From UBA1672 sp051967755 (GTDB taxonomy: Bacteria; Pseudomonadota; Alphaproteobacteria; Micavibrionales; Micavibrionaceae): a stretch of DNA of 64,000 bases. The notes beneath the pieces are model-generated. The model was not told the DNA's origin, ran no database searches, and was given only the letters and a program-made list of their open reading frames with translations. The translations under genes and the position numbers were made by a program. The stretch lies in assembly GCA_051967755.1 (NCBI GenBank), contig JBQDYD010000003.1:248001-312000 (forward strand). Direction: 5' to 3'. Positions 7,326 to 15,928 of this stretch are shown in pieces; positions within the stretch are counted from its first letter, which is position 1, and the number at the start of each line of letters is the position of its first letter.

Positions 7326-8831
7326 ATGCTTATGAAAGTTGGCCGAATAGGTCAGATCAATAGGCTTTTGGCCGAAGTAGAAGCGATTGGCTTTATCCCG
7401 AGCATGCTTACACCACTCTTGCTGGTTGATGGTAATACGGATGCCGCGCCGTCTTTATGGCAAAGTGAATCACTGGAATGGCCCGGTTTTTATCAAGCCG
7501 TCTCTGCCAGTCAGTCTGCGTTGAATTCGGGGGCATTTGAGTTTGACGGAAGTGATGATTATATGTTGGGCGCATATTATAGTAATGGCGCGCGGGCGGC
7601 TCAGATTTTGCCGGATGGCGCAGGTTCTGAAACCGGAAAGGGCATTACATGTACTGGGCTTGCGAAGGATGATGCGGCAGATAGTTTTTGGATTGCTAAT
7701 CATGGGCAAGCCACGGGGAGCCATCCATACACCCCAAGCTTGATGAATGTCACAAAAGACGGTGCCACTGAGATAAGTGAGATAGAGCTGATTCCACTAT
7801 TTCCTGCGATGCAATCGGTGCAGGGGCTTGCTGTTGATACAAGTGATAGTACGTTGTGGTTTGTTTCAACCGCTGAGAGTTTGGTGCGTCATATTACGAA
7901 GGCAGGGGCGAGTATAGGAAGCTTTTCGGTTGATTCAGGGGCTAATGGCCTTGCATATGATAGCAATGACGACAGTTTGCTGGTTTTGTATTCTAACAGG
8001 CAAATTAAGCGATACAGCGCGTCGACAGGGGTGTTGATTGAAACAGTCACGACGCTTAGTACATTATCTAATGTAGATCATTTATATCTGGATACAGTCA
8101 AAAATATTGTGTGGGTATCGCACGGCTCAAGTGCTAAGCCGGGGCGGGTCAGCGCTTATTCGATTGATGATGATGTGCTCTCTGATCCGGTGCGTTTGCC
8201 TGAATCGGACGCTATTGAAGGTATCTATTTGGATGGGGAGGCTCTGTATGTCGTTAGTGACGGGTATTTTCACAATGGTACTTTAAACAAGATGCATACT
8301 TATGATTTTTCTTCCTTGCCGATAGAAAATGCGGTAACGCGACGATATTCTGCGTTAGAGTTTAATATGGTTTTTAAAATCGGCGCTGTTACCTCTGCGA
8401 CAGAGGCTGTTATATCACTTGGTGACCCGTTAAGCGGCATGGGGTTTGGCCTTTTTTTGGTCGGCAGTACGGATAACACAATCAGGGTGGTGATTGATGA
8501 TGGCAGTGCCGCGCTTGATGCGGTTGATATTGTGTGTGATACGGCTTTAACATCGTATTCTGTTATCACTATAAAGGCTGATTTCACCAACAGAACGATT
8601 AGTCTGTATCAAAACGGCACATATCAAGGGCAGGGGAGCTATGACGCGTCTATACAAAATGATATTGCCTATTGCCCGATGTCTTTAGGTGCGCTGCCGG
8701 ATGGATCACGCGCTGTGCATCTGGATATCAAAGATATATGTATCACAGATTATTTACTGTCTGCGTCTCAGGGGAATAATTTGGGAAATTATTATGCCGA
8801 TGAACATGGCCTGATCTGGACAGATATATAG
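7326..8831 (+). CDS. Beta-propeller plus LamG-like domain protein, possibly phage-derived
   Basis: This 501-aa protein has no signal peptide. Residues 1-75 look like the head of a LamG-like cassette (FEFDGSDDYMLG). Residues about 95-335 contain repeated beta-blade motifs (GLAVDTSDSTLWFVS, GLAYDSNDDSLLVLY, HLYLDTVKNIVWVSH, GIYLDGEALYVVS) typical of a five- or six-bladed SdiA-regulated/NHL-like propeller. Residues about 345-495 return to a concanavalin/LamG-like sandwich (VITIKADFTNRTISLYQNG). The propeller therefore appears inserted within the LamG-like fold. Lack of a signal peptide and orphan position after tRNA-Pro suggest a phage tail or adhesin relative, but this is inference. Confidence 0.6.
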   Translation: MLMKVGRIGQINRLLAEVEAIGFIPSMLTPLLLVDGNTDAAPSLWQSESLEWPGFYQAVSASQSALNSGAFEFDGSDDYMLGAYYSNGARAAQILPDGAGSETGKGITCTGLAKDDAADSFWIANHGQATGSHPYTPSLMNVTKDGATEISEIELIPLFPAMQSVQGLAVDTSDSTLWFVSTAESLVRHITKAGASIGSFSVDSGANGLAYDSNDDSLLVLYSNRQIKRYSASTGVLIETVTTLSTLSNVDHLYLDTVKNIVWVSHGSSAKPGRVSAYSIDDDVLSDPVRLPESDAIEGIYLDGEALYVVSDGYFHNGTLNKMHTYDFSSLPIENAVTRRYSALEFNMVFKIGAVTSATEAVISLGDPLSGMGFGLFLVGSTDNTIRVVIDDGSAALDAVDIVCDTALTSYSVITIKADFTNRTISLYQNGTYQGQGSYDASIQNDIAYCPMSLGALPDGSRAVHLDIKDICITDYLLSASQGNNLGNYYADEHGLIWTDI

Positions 8832-8879
8832 GCAAGTCTGTACCATACGCCGCAGCCATTACAAAGCAGGAGGGGCATA

Positions 8880-9197
8880 ATGAAGCGTTATTTTGTCTAT
8901 GTTACATTTGAGAATGAGGCACAGGCCGAAAAAGTTGCAGAATCTGTCGTTGAGAAGCGGCTGGCTGCGTGTGCGAATATCTTCTCTCCGCATAAATCTG
9001 TGTATTGGTGGGATGGAAAAGTAGAAAAAGCGACAGAATATGCCGCCGTATTCAAAACGACTGAGGATGCTTTATCATCTTTAAAAGATCATATTACAGA
9101 ACAACATAGCTATGACGTGCCGTGTGTTGTTGCGCTTCCGATAGAGACTGGAAATCCTGAATTCCTGAAGTGGATCGGCGATGAGGTGAAAGTTTGA
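8880..9197 (+). CDS. cutA: Divalent-cation tolerance protein CutA
   Basis: A 105-aa CutA1-family trimeric protein. Family features are the N-terminal VYVTFENEAQAEKVAESVVEKRLAACANIF, the SVYWWDGKVE strand with conserved tryptophans, and the VPCVVALPIETGNPEFLKWI tail. Members bind divalent metals such as copper; the physiological role remains unsettled. A GCAGGAGGGG ribosome site precedes the ATG. The gene lies upstream of rplM with its own start. Confidence 0.92.
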   Translation: MKRYFVYVTFENEAQAEKVAESVVEKRLAACANIFSPHKSVYWWDGKVEKATEYAAVFKTTEDALSSLKDHITEQHSYDVPCVVALPIETGNPEFLKWIGDEVKV

Positions 9198-9247
9198 GGT
9201 GTTATAATACCTCAACACTAATCCTATGTTTTTATTGCAAAATTTTA

Positions 9248-9276
9248 TTGACACCGTGCAGTTTTTTCGCCATAAA
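9248..9276 (+). promoter_or_regulatory. Promoter of rplM-rpsI
   Basis: A perfect TTGACA, a 17-nt spacer and CATAAA lie 44 nt upstream of the rplM ATG. This fits strong constitutive expression of ribosomal genes. Confidence 0.65.
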
Positions 9277-9319
9277 GTCCCAACTTTGATAAAACTGTAA
9301 GAATGAAAGTCGTAGAGAG

Positions 9320-9778
9320 ATGAAAACATATTCTGCAAAACCTGCTGAGGTTGAGAAGAAATGGATTATTATTGATGCGCAGGGCGTTGTACTTGGACGC
9401 TTGGCGAGCATCGTTGCACTCCGTCTTCGTGGCAAGCACAAACCTGAATTCACACCTCACGTAGATTGTGGCGATAACGTTATTGTTATCAATGCGGACA
9501 AGGTTCACTTGACCGGTCGCAAGCGTGAAAAAGATATTTTCTATTGGCACACTGGTTTCCCTGGTGGGATTAAACAGCGCACAAAAGGTCAGATCCTTGA
9601 TGGTAATCACCCGGAGCGCGTTGTTCAGAAAGCTGTTGAGCGTATGCTTCCTAAAGGTCCTTTGGGTCGTAAGATTTACAAAAACATGCGCGTTTATGCT
9701 GGTGCTGAACACCCACATGAAGCACAAAACCCGGAAGTTCTGGATGTTGCTGCTTTGAACGTAAAGAATAAGAGATAA
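9320..9778 (+). CDS. rplM: 50S ribosomal protein L13
   Basis: A 152-aa L13 with the family markers WIIIDAQGVVLGRLAS, VIVINADKVHLTGRK and the ERMLPKGPLGRK segment. L13 is an early assembly protein of the large subunit. It forms a two-gene operon with rpsI 14 nt downstream. Confidence 0.97.
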   Translation: MKTYSAKPAEVEKKWIIIDAQGVVLGRLASIVALRLRGKHKPEFTPHVDCGDNVIVINADKVHLTGRKREKDIFYWHTGFPGGIKQRTKGQILDGNHPERVVQKAVERMLPKGPLGRKIYKNMRVYAGAEHPHEAQNPEVLDVAALNVKNKR

Positions 9779-9792
9779 GGATAAACAGGATC

Positions 9793-10323
9793 ATGGCTAA
9801 AAAAGAAGAAACTGTAAAAGACCTTAAAGATATCGGTGCTGCTGTGGCTGCTGATGCGAAAGCTGATGCACCTGAACAGTCTGGTGATGAAACAAACACT
9901 GACGCACCTGCGAAAAGAGAGAAAAAGGTCGATGACCTTGGTCGTGCATATGCAACAGGCCGTCGTAAAGATGCGGTTGCACGTGTGTGGATCAAGCCCG
10001 GTTCCGGTAAGGTTGTTGTGAATGGTAAAGACCAGACTGCATATTTTGCACGTCACACACACCGTTTGATTTTGAACCAACCTTTCTTGATTGTTGACCG
10101 CGTTGGTAAATTCGACGTGAATGCAACTGTTAAAGGTGGTGGCTTGTCAGGTCAGGCTGGTGCGGTACGTCACGGTATCACACGCGCTCTGGAAAACTTC
10201 GAACCTGAACTTCGTCCTGCTCTTAAGAAGGCCGGTATGGTTACTCGTGACGATCGTATCGTTGAACGTAAGAAGGTCGGTAAGCACAAAGCACGTCGTA
10301 CAAAGCAGTGGGCGAAGCGTTAA
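9793..10323 (+). CDS. rpsI: 30S ribosomal protein S9 with N-terminal extension
   Basis: The S9 core starts near residue 52 (GRAYATGRRKDAVARVWIKPG) and ends with the basic tail KHKARRTKQWAKR that reaches the P site. Before it is a roughly 50-residue acidic, Ala-rich segment (ADAKADAPEQSGDETNTDAP), making the protein 176 aa, against about 130 in E. coli. N-terminal extensions of S9 are known in alphaproteobacteria, so this is probably genuine. A strong terminator follows at 10357. Confidence 0.96.
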   Translation: MAKKEETVKDLKDIGAAVAADAKADAPEQSGDETNTDAPAKREKKVDDLGRAYATGRRKDAVARVWIKPGSGKVVVNGKDQTAYFARHTHRLILNQPFLIVDRVGKFDVNATVKGGGLSGQAGAVRHGITRALENFEPELRPALKKAGMVTRDDRIVERKKVGKHKARRTKQWAKR

Positions 10324-10356
10324 TCCGCAGACCAGTGAAATTAGAAATATTAAGAG

Positions 10357-10391
10357 TGTCCCGGAAAATATTTTTCTCGGGACATTTTTTT
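10357..10391 (+). terminator. Rho-independent terminator of rplM-rpsI
   Basis: A 7-bp stem TGTCCCG/CGGGACA is followed by seven T. It lies 33 nt after the rpsI stop and before the ATG at 10407, which argues against the longer upstream reading of the next gene. Confidence 0.9.
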
Positions 10392-10406
10392 GTCTATACT
10401 CTGACC

Positions 10407-10937
10407 ATGGTCAGGGTGTGTTTATTTACGGTTATGTTTTTTGGTGCGGCAACCTTCTATTCGGGAAGTGTGTCGGCCGCGATGTTGGATTGCCCGCCCG
10501 GCGAATTAAGCTTTGAGATGGTTAGAAAAACTTTCGTCCCTCAGGATACGTATACGGCCCATCTGTATGGCATTTTTGATGTGCCGTCACCGCATACATA
10601 TCGTTTGATATTTAATGAGGATAAACAAGGCGTTCATTATAAGCGCGGCACTTTGGTTCTGGAGCCTGCTAAATCTATAAAAGAAGAGCAAGGCGCATCT
10701 GATTCTGATGATTTGCAAATTGATGGTGAACAAGCAAAAGGTGCGCTAGAGGTGAAGGAACGGTTTGAAATCCTTCCCCTCGCTGAGGGTGTGTTTATTG
10801 ATGTGGTAAAGCAGGCAAGCTTTGGTAATGAATATATTGAATATTACAAAGTAAAATTTTCAGACATTGAAGTTGAAAATAAATCCCAAGAGGATGGCCG
10901 TCTTATGGTATGTCTGAAACCAGAGCTGTATAAATAA
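10407..10937 (+). CDS. Secreted hypothetical protein (176 aa)
   Basis: The frame is open from 10308, but that would overlap the end of rpsI and span the terminator. The ATG at 10407 opens a clean signal peptide (MVRVCLFTVMFFGAATFYSG, cleaved near VSA-A). The mature part has alternating beta-strand pattern (TYTAHLYGIFDVPSPHTYRLIF; YIEYYKVKFSDIEVE) and two Cys (LDCPPGE and MVCLKPE) that could form a disulfide. The family is not recognised. It lies just upstream of the gamma-carbonic anhydrase gene with 44 nt between. Confidence 0.7.
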   Translation: MVRVCLFTVMFFGAATFYSGSVSAAMLDCPPGELSFEMVRKTFVPQDTYTAHLYGIFDVPSPHTYRLIFNEDKQGVHYKRGTLVLEPAKSIKEEQGASDSDDLQIDGEQAKGALEVKERFEILPLAEGVFIDVVKQASFGNEYIEYYKVKFSDIEVENKSQEDGRLMVCLKPELYK

Positions 10938-10981
10938 CACGCAGCCAATTTTTTCGTTAGTCAGCCTGAGAGGAATCCAGA

Positions 10982-11509
10982 ATGAGCCAGTTTATATACC
11001 CATATAAAGGGATATCACCCCAAATCGACAATAGTGCGTTTATTGCCCCATCTGCCAGTATTGTCGGCGATGTTAAAATCGGGGCGGATGCCAACATTTG
11101 GTATAATTGCGCGATGCGTGGTGATGTGCATGAAATTCGTATCGGGGAGCGTACAAATATTCAGGATGGCACCGTTATTCATGTGACAACTGATTTCGCG
11201 GGAACGTATATCGGCTCTGACGTTACGGTTGGGCATGCGGCTATCCTCCACGCATGCACGGTTGAGGATTTTGGATTTGTCGGTATGCAGGCTTGTGCAA
11301 TGGATGGATCAGTCGTGGAAGGCTTTGCCATGCTTGCCGCTGGTGCGCTTCTCACACCCGGTAAACGCGTGCCAAAGGGGCAATTATGGGCAGGGCGCCC
11401 TGCCAAATATATGCGTGATCTGACAGATGAGGAAATCGCCTATATTAAATGGTCTGCCCCGCATTATGTTGAATTGGGGCAGGAGCATAAGAAAAGCGTA
11501 TCGTCCTAA
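10982..11509 (+). CDS. Gamma-class carbonic anhydrase family protein
   Basis: This 175-aa left-handed beta-helix protein of the YrdA/gamma-carbonic-anhydrase group contains the hexapeptide repeats (SASIVGDVKIGADANIWYN) and the three metal-ligand histidines in GTVIHV, VTVGHAAILH. The AAGALLTPGKRVPKGQLWAGRPAKYMR tail is diagnostic. It could be a zinc/iron CO2 hydratase, though many relatives have no proven activity. It converges with phaC across a 49-nt gap. Confidence 0.9.
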   Translation: MSQFIYPYKGISPQIDNSAFIAPSASIVGDVKIGADANIWYNCAMRGDVHEIRIGERTNIQDGTVIHVTTDFAGTYIGSDVTVGHAAILHACTVEDFGFVGMQACAMDGSVVEGFAMLAAGALLTPGKRVPKGQLWAGRPAKYMRDLTDEEIAYIKWSAPHYVELGQEHKKSVSS

Positions 11510-11558
11510 CGTTCTATTCGCTGCCCCTCCAAACAAGAGTAGATAGAGTAAATAAAGC

Positions 11559-13376
11559 TTATCCCTTCACCCGTACATAACTGCCGGGGGCGGGTTCGAT
11601 TTCTTTCTTTACTTTACGCGCCGTAACGTTTTTACCTGATTTTCCTGCGTAGGGTTTGATCCATTCTTGCCAGTGCGGCCACCATGACCCTTCGTGCTCT
11701 GTGGTCTTTTCAAGCCATGCATCGCGTGATGCGGGCAGGGTATCATTGACCCAATAACAGTATTTTTTCTTATGCGGCGGGTTCACGATGCCCGCGATAT
11801 GCCCCGATGCCGCCAAAGTAAAGGTCACAGGGCCGCTGAGCCTGCGTGCACCTTCATAGGTCGCGATCCACGGCGCGATATGATCTTCCTTGGTGGAGAT
11901 GAAATGACACGGTGTTTTGATTTTAGAGATATTAATATTCACACCGTCAATCGTGATGCCGCCAACCTCTATCAATTTATTGTCACGATACATATTCCTT
12001 AGGTAAAATCGATGCATCGCCGCGGGCATATTGGTGCAATCGTCATTCCAATAGAGCAGATCAAAGGGAAACGGCTCTTTCCCAAGCAAGTAATTATTGA
12101 CGACGAATGACCAAATCAAATCGTTTGCACGCATAAGGCTAAAGGTTTTTTGAAGCTCTTTCCCGCTTAAAACGCCGTGCTGGTCCATCATTTTTTCAAG
12201 ATGATCCAACTGCTCATCATCAAGAAACAGCTTCATATCCCCCGCATGTTCAAAATCAATCAATGTGGTCAAAAAGGTTGCAGATAAGATGCAATCATCC
12301 TTTTTCTTGGCAGAAAGATAGGCAAGCGTCGTCGTAAGCAGCGTCCCGCCAAGGCAATAGCCCATGGCATTGACCTTTTCCTCGCCTGTAATGTCCTGAA
12401 TTTGCTCAATGGCCTCTAAAACCCCTTCAAACATATAATCCTCGAAGCGTTTCTGCGCCAGTTCCGCCGTCGGATTGACCCAAGATATGATGTAAACGGT
12501 GTGGCCTTGCTCCACCAGCCATTCAACCAGTGAATTTTTTTCACGTAAATCCAGAATGTAATATTTATTAATCCAAGGCGGCACGACGAGGAGGGGCGTT
12601 TTAAAGACCTTATCCGTCTTCGGTGCATATTGGATAAGTTGCATCAGGTCATTTTGGTAAACAACCGAACCTTCGGTGACGGCAATGTTTTTGCCAAGTT
12701 CAAATGCGTCATAATTGGTTGTGCTGATGCTCAGGTCACCGCGCCCACGCTTTAGGTCGTTAATCAGGTTTTCGAACCCTTTGACAAGGTTCTGACCACC
12801 TGTGTTCATGGTTTCTTTGATCACCTCAGGGTTGGTCATGGCGAAATTCGTCGGTGACATGGCATCTGTGAGGAGTTTTGCCTGAAATTTAAGCTTCTCT
12901 TTTTGTTTGTCACTGAGACCGTCAACCGAGCCGATCGTCTTTTCAACCTGTTTGCAGGTTAAAAGATATGATTGTTTGATAAAGTTAAACAGCGCGCTTT
13001 CCTGCCATTCAGGTGCTCTGAACCGTTTATCGGGTTTTGCATCGTCAACGCTCGGCGCTGAGGCCGGTTCACCAATAAATTGATTGAAGCTATTTTGCCA
13101 TAGGTTGAACCAATCCTGCATAAACTCTGCTTGAATTTCGATGTACTTCTCAGGCTTTTGTGCCAGACGATCAAGAAAATCTAAATAGGTTTCGCGGACA
13201 TTCAGCGGGTCAAAATTGATGTTGGCAAACTCACCTGTGCCGTCTGCCGCCGCGTACTTATCCATATATTCCTCGAACAGGGGCTGCGCCTTTTCATAGG
13301 CATCGAACAACGCCTTACCCAGTATGATGGGGTCAGGGATTTGAACTGATTCTTTGTCTTTGTCCGAGGCGCTCAT
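11559..13376 (-). CDS. phaC: Class I poly(3-hydroxyalkanoate) synthase
   Basis: PhaC polymerises 3-hydroxyacyl-CoA into storage polyester granules. The 605-aa protein has the helical N-terminal domain (about 1-210) and an alpha/beta-hydrolase catalytic domain. The lipase-like box GYCLGG holds the catalytic Cys341. Asp498 (STKEDHIAPW) and His526 (AASGHIAGIV) complete the triad. The length matches class I synthases that act without PhaE or PhaR. No phaA, phaB or phasin gene is adjacent. It is divergent from hom. Confidence 0.95.
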   Translation of the reverse strand: MSASDKDKESVQIPDPIILGKALFDAYEKAQPLFEEYMDKYAAADGTGEFANINFDPLNVRETYLDFLDRLAQKPEKYIEIQAEFMQDWFNLWQNSFNQFIGEPASAPSVDDAKPDKRFRAPEWQESALFNFIKQSYLLTCKQVEKTIGSVDGLSDKQKEKLKFQAKLLTDAMSPTNFAMTNPEVIKETMNTGGQNLVKGFENLINDLKRGRGDLSISTTNYDAFELGKNIAVTEGSVVYQNDLMQLIQYAPKTDKVFKTPLLVVPPWINKYYILDLREKNSLVEWLVEQGHTVYIISWVNPTAELAQKRFEDYMFEGVLEAIEQIQDITGEEKVNAMGYCLGGTLLTTTLAYLSAKKKDDCILSATFLTTLIDFEHAGDMKLFLDDEQLDHLEKMMDQHGVLSGKELQKTFSLMRANDLIWSFVVNNYLLGKEPFPFDLLYWNDDCTNMPAAMHRFYLRNMYRDNKLIEVGGITIDGVNINISKIKTPCHFISTKEDHIAPWIATYEGARRLSGPVTFTLAASGHIAGIVNPPHKKKYCYWVNDTLPASRDAWLEKTTEHEGSWWPHWQEWIKPYAGKSGKNVTARKVKKEIEPAPGSYVRVKG

Positions 13377-13546
13377 TTTTTCATCTTTCGTCTGTGTATA
13401 GTGATGTTGTGCGCGATAATACGCTAAAAATCAACTAAGCAATAATGATGCCAGTTTTTTGTGTGAGATATATCCCCCTCATCACTTGAAACGATAGGCA
13501 AAGCACGCTAAGACACTAGTTCAACTTTTAGAGGGTAAAAGAGATT

Positions 13547-14839
13547 ATGAGCGAACCTTTCCGTATAGCGATCGCAGGGCTTGGCACTGTTGGTGTCGGG
13601 GTTATCAAAATCCTGACAGAGAATAAAGATGTGATTACGCAGCGCGCAGGACGTGAAATTGAAATTGTTGCGGTATCTGCACGCAGCAAAGATAAAGATC
13701 GCGGTGTTAATATTGACGGGTATGAATGGTTCGATAATACGGCAGATATTTCCGCGTGCGAAAGTGCCGATGCGATTGTTGAACTTGTCGGTGGCTCCGA
13801 AGGTGTTGCTGCGGATGTTGTGCGTGCTGCGCTCTCCGGTGGCAAGCATGTTGTGACGGCGAACAAAGCGCTTGTTGCGCATCATGGATCTGAGCTTGCA
13901 CAAACCGCAGAAGATAACAATGTGTCTCTTATGTATGAGGCAGCCGTTGCAGGCGGTATTCCTGTGATTAAAATGATGCGCGAAGGGCTGGCCGCCAATA
14001 ACTATAATGCGGTGTACGGCATATTAAACGGGACATGTAATTACATTTTGACAGTAATGCGTGAAACGGGCGCTGATTTCGGAGACGTTTTGAAAGATGC
14101 GCAGGAATTTGGCTATGCCGAAGCAGACCCGACATTTGATATTGAGGGTATCGATGCTGCGCATAAATTGTGCATTCTTACCTCTATTGCATTTGGTGTT
14201 AAGCCCGATTTTGATGCAATGAAGATTAAGGGTATTACGCAGATCAATGCGACAGATATTGCATACGCAACAGAGTTTGGCTACCGCATTAAATTGCTTG
14301 GTATCGCCCGCAAAATTGACGGTAAAATTATGCAAGTGCTTGAGCCATGCTTGGTGCCTATAAATTCACCGATGGGCATCGTAGAGGATGTATATAACGC
14401 CGTTTATGTCGAAGGCGATTTTGTCGAGACACCGTTGATTACAGGTAAAGGCGCAGGCGAAGGGCCGACGGCTTCTTCTGTTGTTGCGGATATCATTGAT
14501 TTGGCACGCGGTCTGAACATTCCGACATTCGGTGTTCCTGTATCGGCGTTGCAAGATGCGCAGTGGATTGACCTTGGTGAAACGCAGGCGCGTTATTACC
14601 TTCGTTTAGAGGTTGTTGATCAACCGGGCGTGATTGCCGATATCTCTGCTATCTTGAAAGAACAGGATATTTCAATTGAGGGTATGGTTCAAAGATCTCG
14701 TGATCCGGGGCAGCCCGTTCCTATCGTTTTAACGCTTCATGACGCGCGCCACGCCAACATGGCGAATGCGGTTGAACAGATCGAAGCACTGGATGCATGT
14801 AAGGAAAAACCTTGTCTCATGCGCATAGAAGAGCTATAG
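13547..14839 (+). CDS. hom: Homoserine dehydrogenase
   Basis: This enzyme reduces aspartate semialdehyde to homoserine for threonine and methionine synthesis. The 430-aa protein has an N-terminal Rossmann fold (IAGLGTVGVGVIK), the catalytic domain with GILNGTCNYIL and EFGYAEADPTFDIEGIDAAHK, and a C-terminal ACT domain from about residue 350 (VDQPGVIADISAILKE) that usually gives threonine feedback control. It is followed 30 nt later by glpX, a conserved alphaproteobacterial pair. Confidence 0.95.
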   Translation: MSEPFRIAIAGLGTVGVGVIKILTENKDVITQRAGREIEIVAVSARSKDKDRGVNIDGYEWFDNTADISACESADAIVELVGGSEGVAADVVRAALSGGKHVVTANKALVAHHGSELAQTAEDNNVSLMYEAAVAGGIPVIKMMREGLAANNYNAVYGILNGTCNYILTVMRETGADFGDVLKDAQEFGYAEADPTFDIEGIDAAHKLCILTSIAFGVKPDFDAMKIKGITQINATDIAYATEFGYRIKLLGIARKIDGKIMQVLEPCLVPINSPMGIVEDVYNAVYVEGDFVETPLITGKGAGEGPTASSVVADIIDLARGLNIPTFGVPVSALQDAQWIDLGETQARYYLRLEVVDQPGVIADISAILKEQDISIEGMVQRSRDPGQPVPIVLTLHDARHANMANAVEQIEALDACKEKPCLMRIEEL

Positions 14840-14869
14840 CATAGGGCAAAACGAACAGGATTTTTTAAA

Positions 14870-15889
14870 ATGACACAAGCACAGGCACAAAACATGACAG
14901 ACGCAAAAGAACCCGCATTTATGGATCGTAACCTCGCCCTTGAGGTTGCACGTGTAACGGAGGCTGCGGCATTGGCTGCGTCGAAACTCGTTGGGCGTGG
15001 CGATAAGGTTGCCGCTGATCAGGTGGCTGTGGATGCGATGCGCCATGCGCTAAATTCGCTTCATATCCAAGGGCGCGTTGTGATTGGTGAAGGTGAGCGT
15101 GACGAAGCGCCAATGCTTTATATCGGTGAAGAAGTCGGCTCAGGCAAAGGCCCGAAGGTTGATATCGCGCTTGACCCGCTGGAGGGGACTGACATCACAG
15201 CGGCAGGTGGTCCAAACGCACTGGCTGTGGTTGCGATGACAGATGAGGGCGGTTTCTTGAACGCGCCTGATGTTTATATGGATAAAATCGCCGTTGGCGC
15301 AGGCATTGACCCGAACATCTTGGATCTGGATGCACCGATTGGTGATATTTTGCAAAAAGTTGCCAAGGACAAGGGCGGCACAACAGAAGAATTGATGGTT
15401 TGTATCCTAGATCGTCCACGTCATGAGCAGTTGATCAAAGATGTGCGTGCATCTGGTGCGCGTATTAACCTGATTGGTGACGGTGATGTGAGTGCGGTAA
15501 TCGCGACAACTGAGCCTGACACAGGGATTGATCTATATGTCGGTTCAGGTGGTGCACCGGAAGGCGTATTGGCCGCGGCGGCGTTGCAGTGTATCGGTGG
15601 TTCAATGCTTGGTCGTTTGACATTCCGCAATGATGATGAGCGCGCCCGCGCAGAGCGTTGGGGCATTACGGACCTGAATGCCGTTTACACAACAGATGAT
15701 CTTGCCAAAGGTGATAATGTGATGTTTGCAGCAACAGGCGTGACTGACGGGTCAATGCTTCGTGGTGTGCGTCGTTATCCGGGCGGTGCAAAGACATCAA
15801 CGATTGTTATGCGATCCAAATCAGGTACGGTTCGCCGCATCGAAGCAACACATAACCTGAAGCGTAAAGACTGGATTAAGGCGATTTAA
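14870..15889 (+). CDS. glpX: Class II fructose-1,6-bisphosphatase
   Basis: GlpX removes the 1-phosphate from fructose-1,6-bisphosphate in gluconeogenesis. The 339-aa length fits. Motifs include GEGERDEAPMLYIGEEVG, the metal-binding DPLEGTD, and GSGGAPEGVLAAAAL. A Met at 14885 is an alternative start. It lies in the hom-glpX-recJ gene run. Confidence 0.95.
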   Translation: MTQAQAQNMTDAKEPAFMDRNLALEVARVTEAAALAASKLVGRGDKVAADQVAVDAMRHALNSLHIQGRVVIGEGERDEAPMLYIGEEVGSGKGPKVDIALDPLEGTDITAAGGPNALAVVAMTDEGGFLNAPDVYMDKIAVGAGIDPNILDLDAPIGDILQKVAKDKGGTTEELMVCILDRPRHEQLIKDVRASGARINLIGDGDVSAVIATTEPDTGIDLYVGSGGAPEGVLAAAALQCIGGSMLGRLTFRNDDERARAERWGITDLNAVYTTDDLAKGDNVMFAATGVTDGSMLRGVRRYPGGAKTSTIVMRSKSGTVRRIEATHNLKRKDWIKAI

Positions 15890-15928
15890 GCCTTCTGGTT
15901 TTAGAGCGAATCTAATACTCTGTACTCT

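Noticed and set aside
9245..9727. 160-aa minus-strand frame
   Set aside because: Antisense of rplM.
10308..10406. Upstream extension of the 10407 gene
   Set aside because: It overlaps the end of rpsI and runs through a strong terminator; the ATG at 10407 opens a clean signal peptide.
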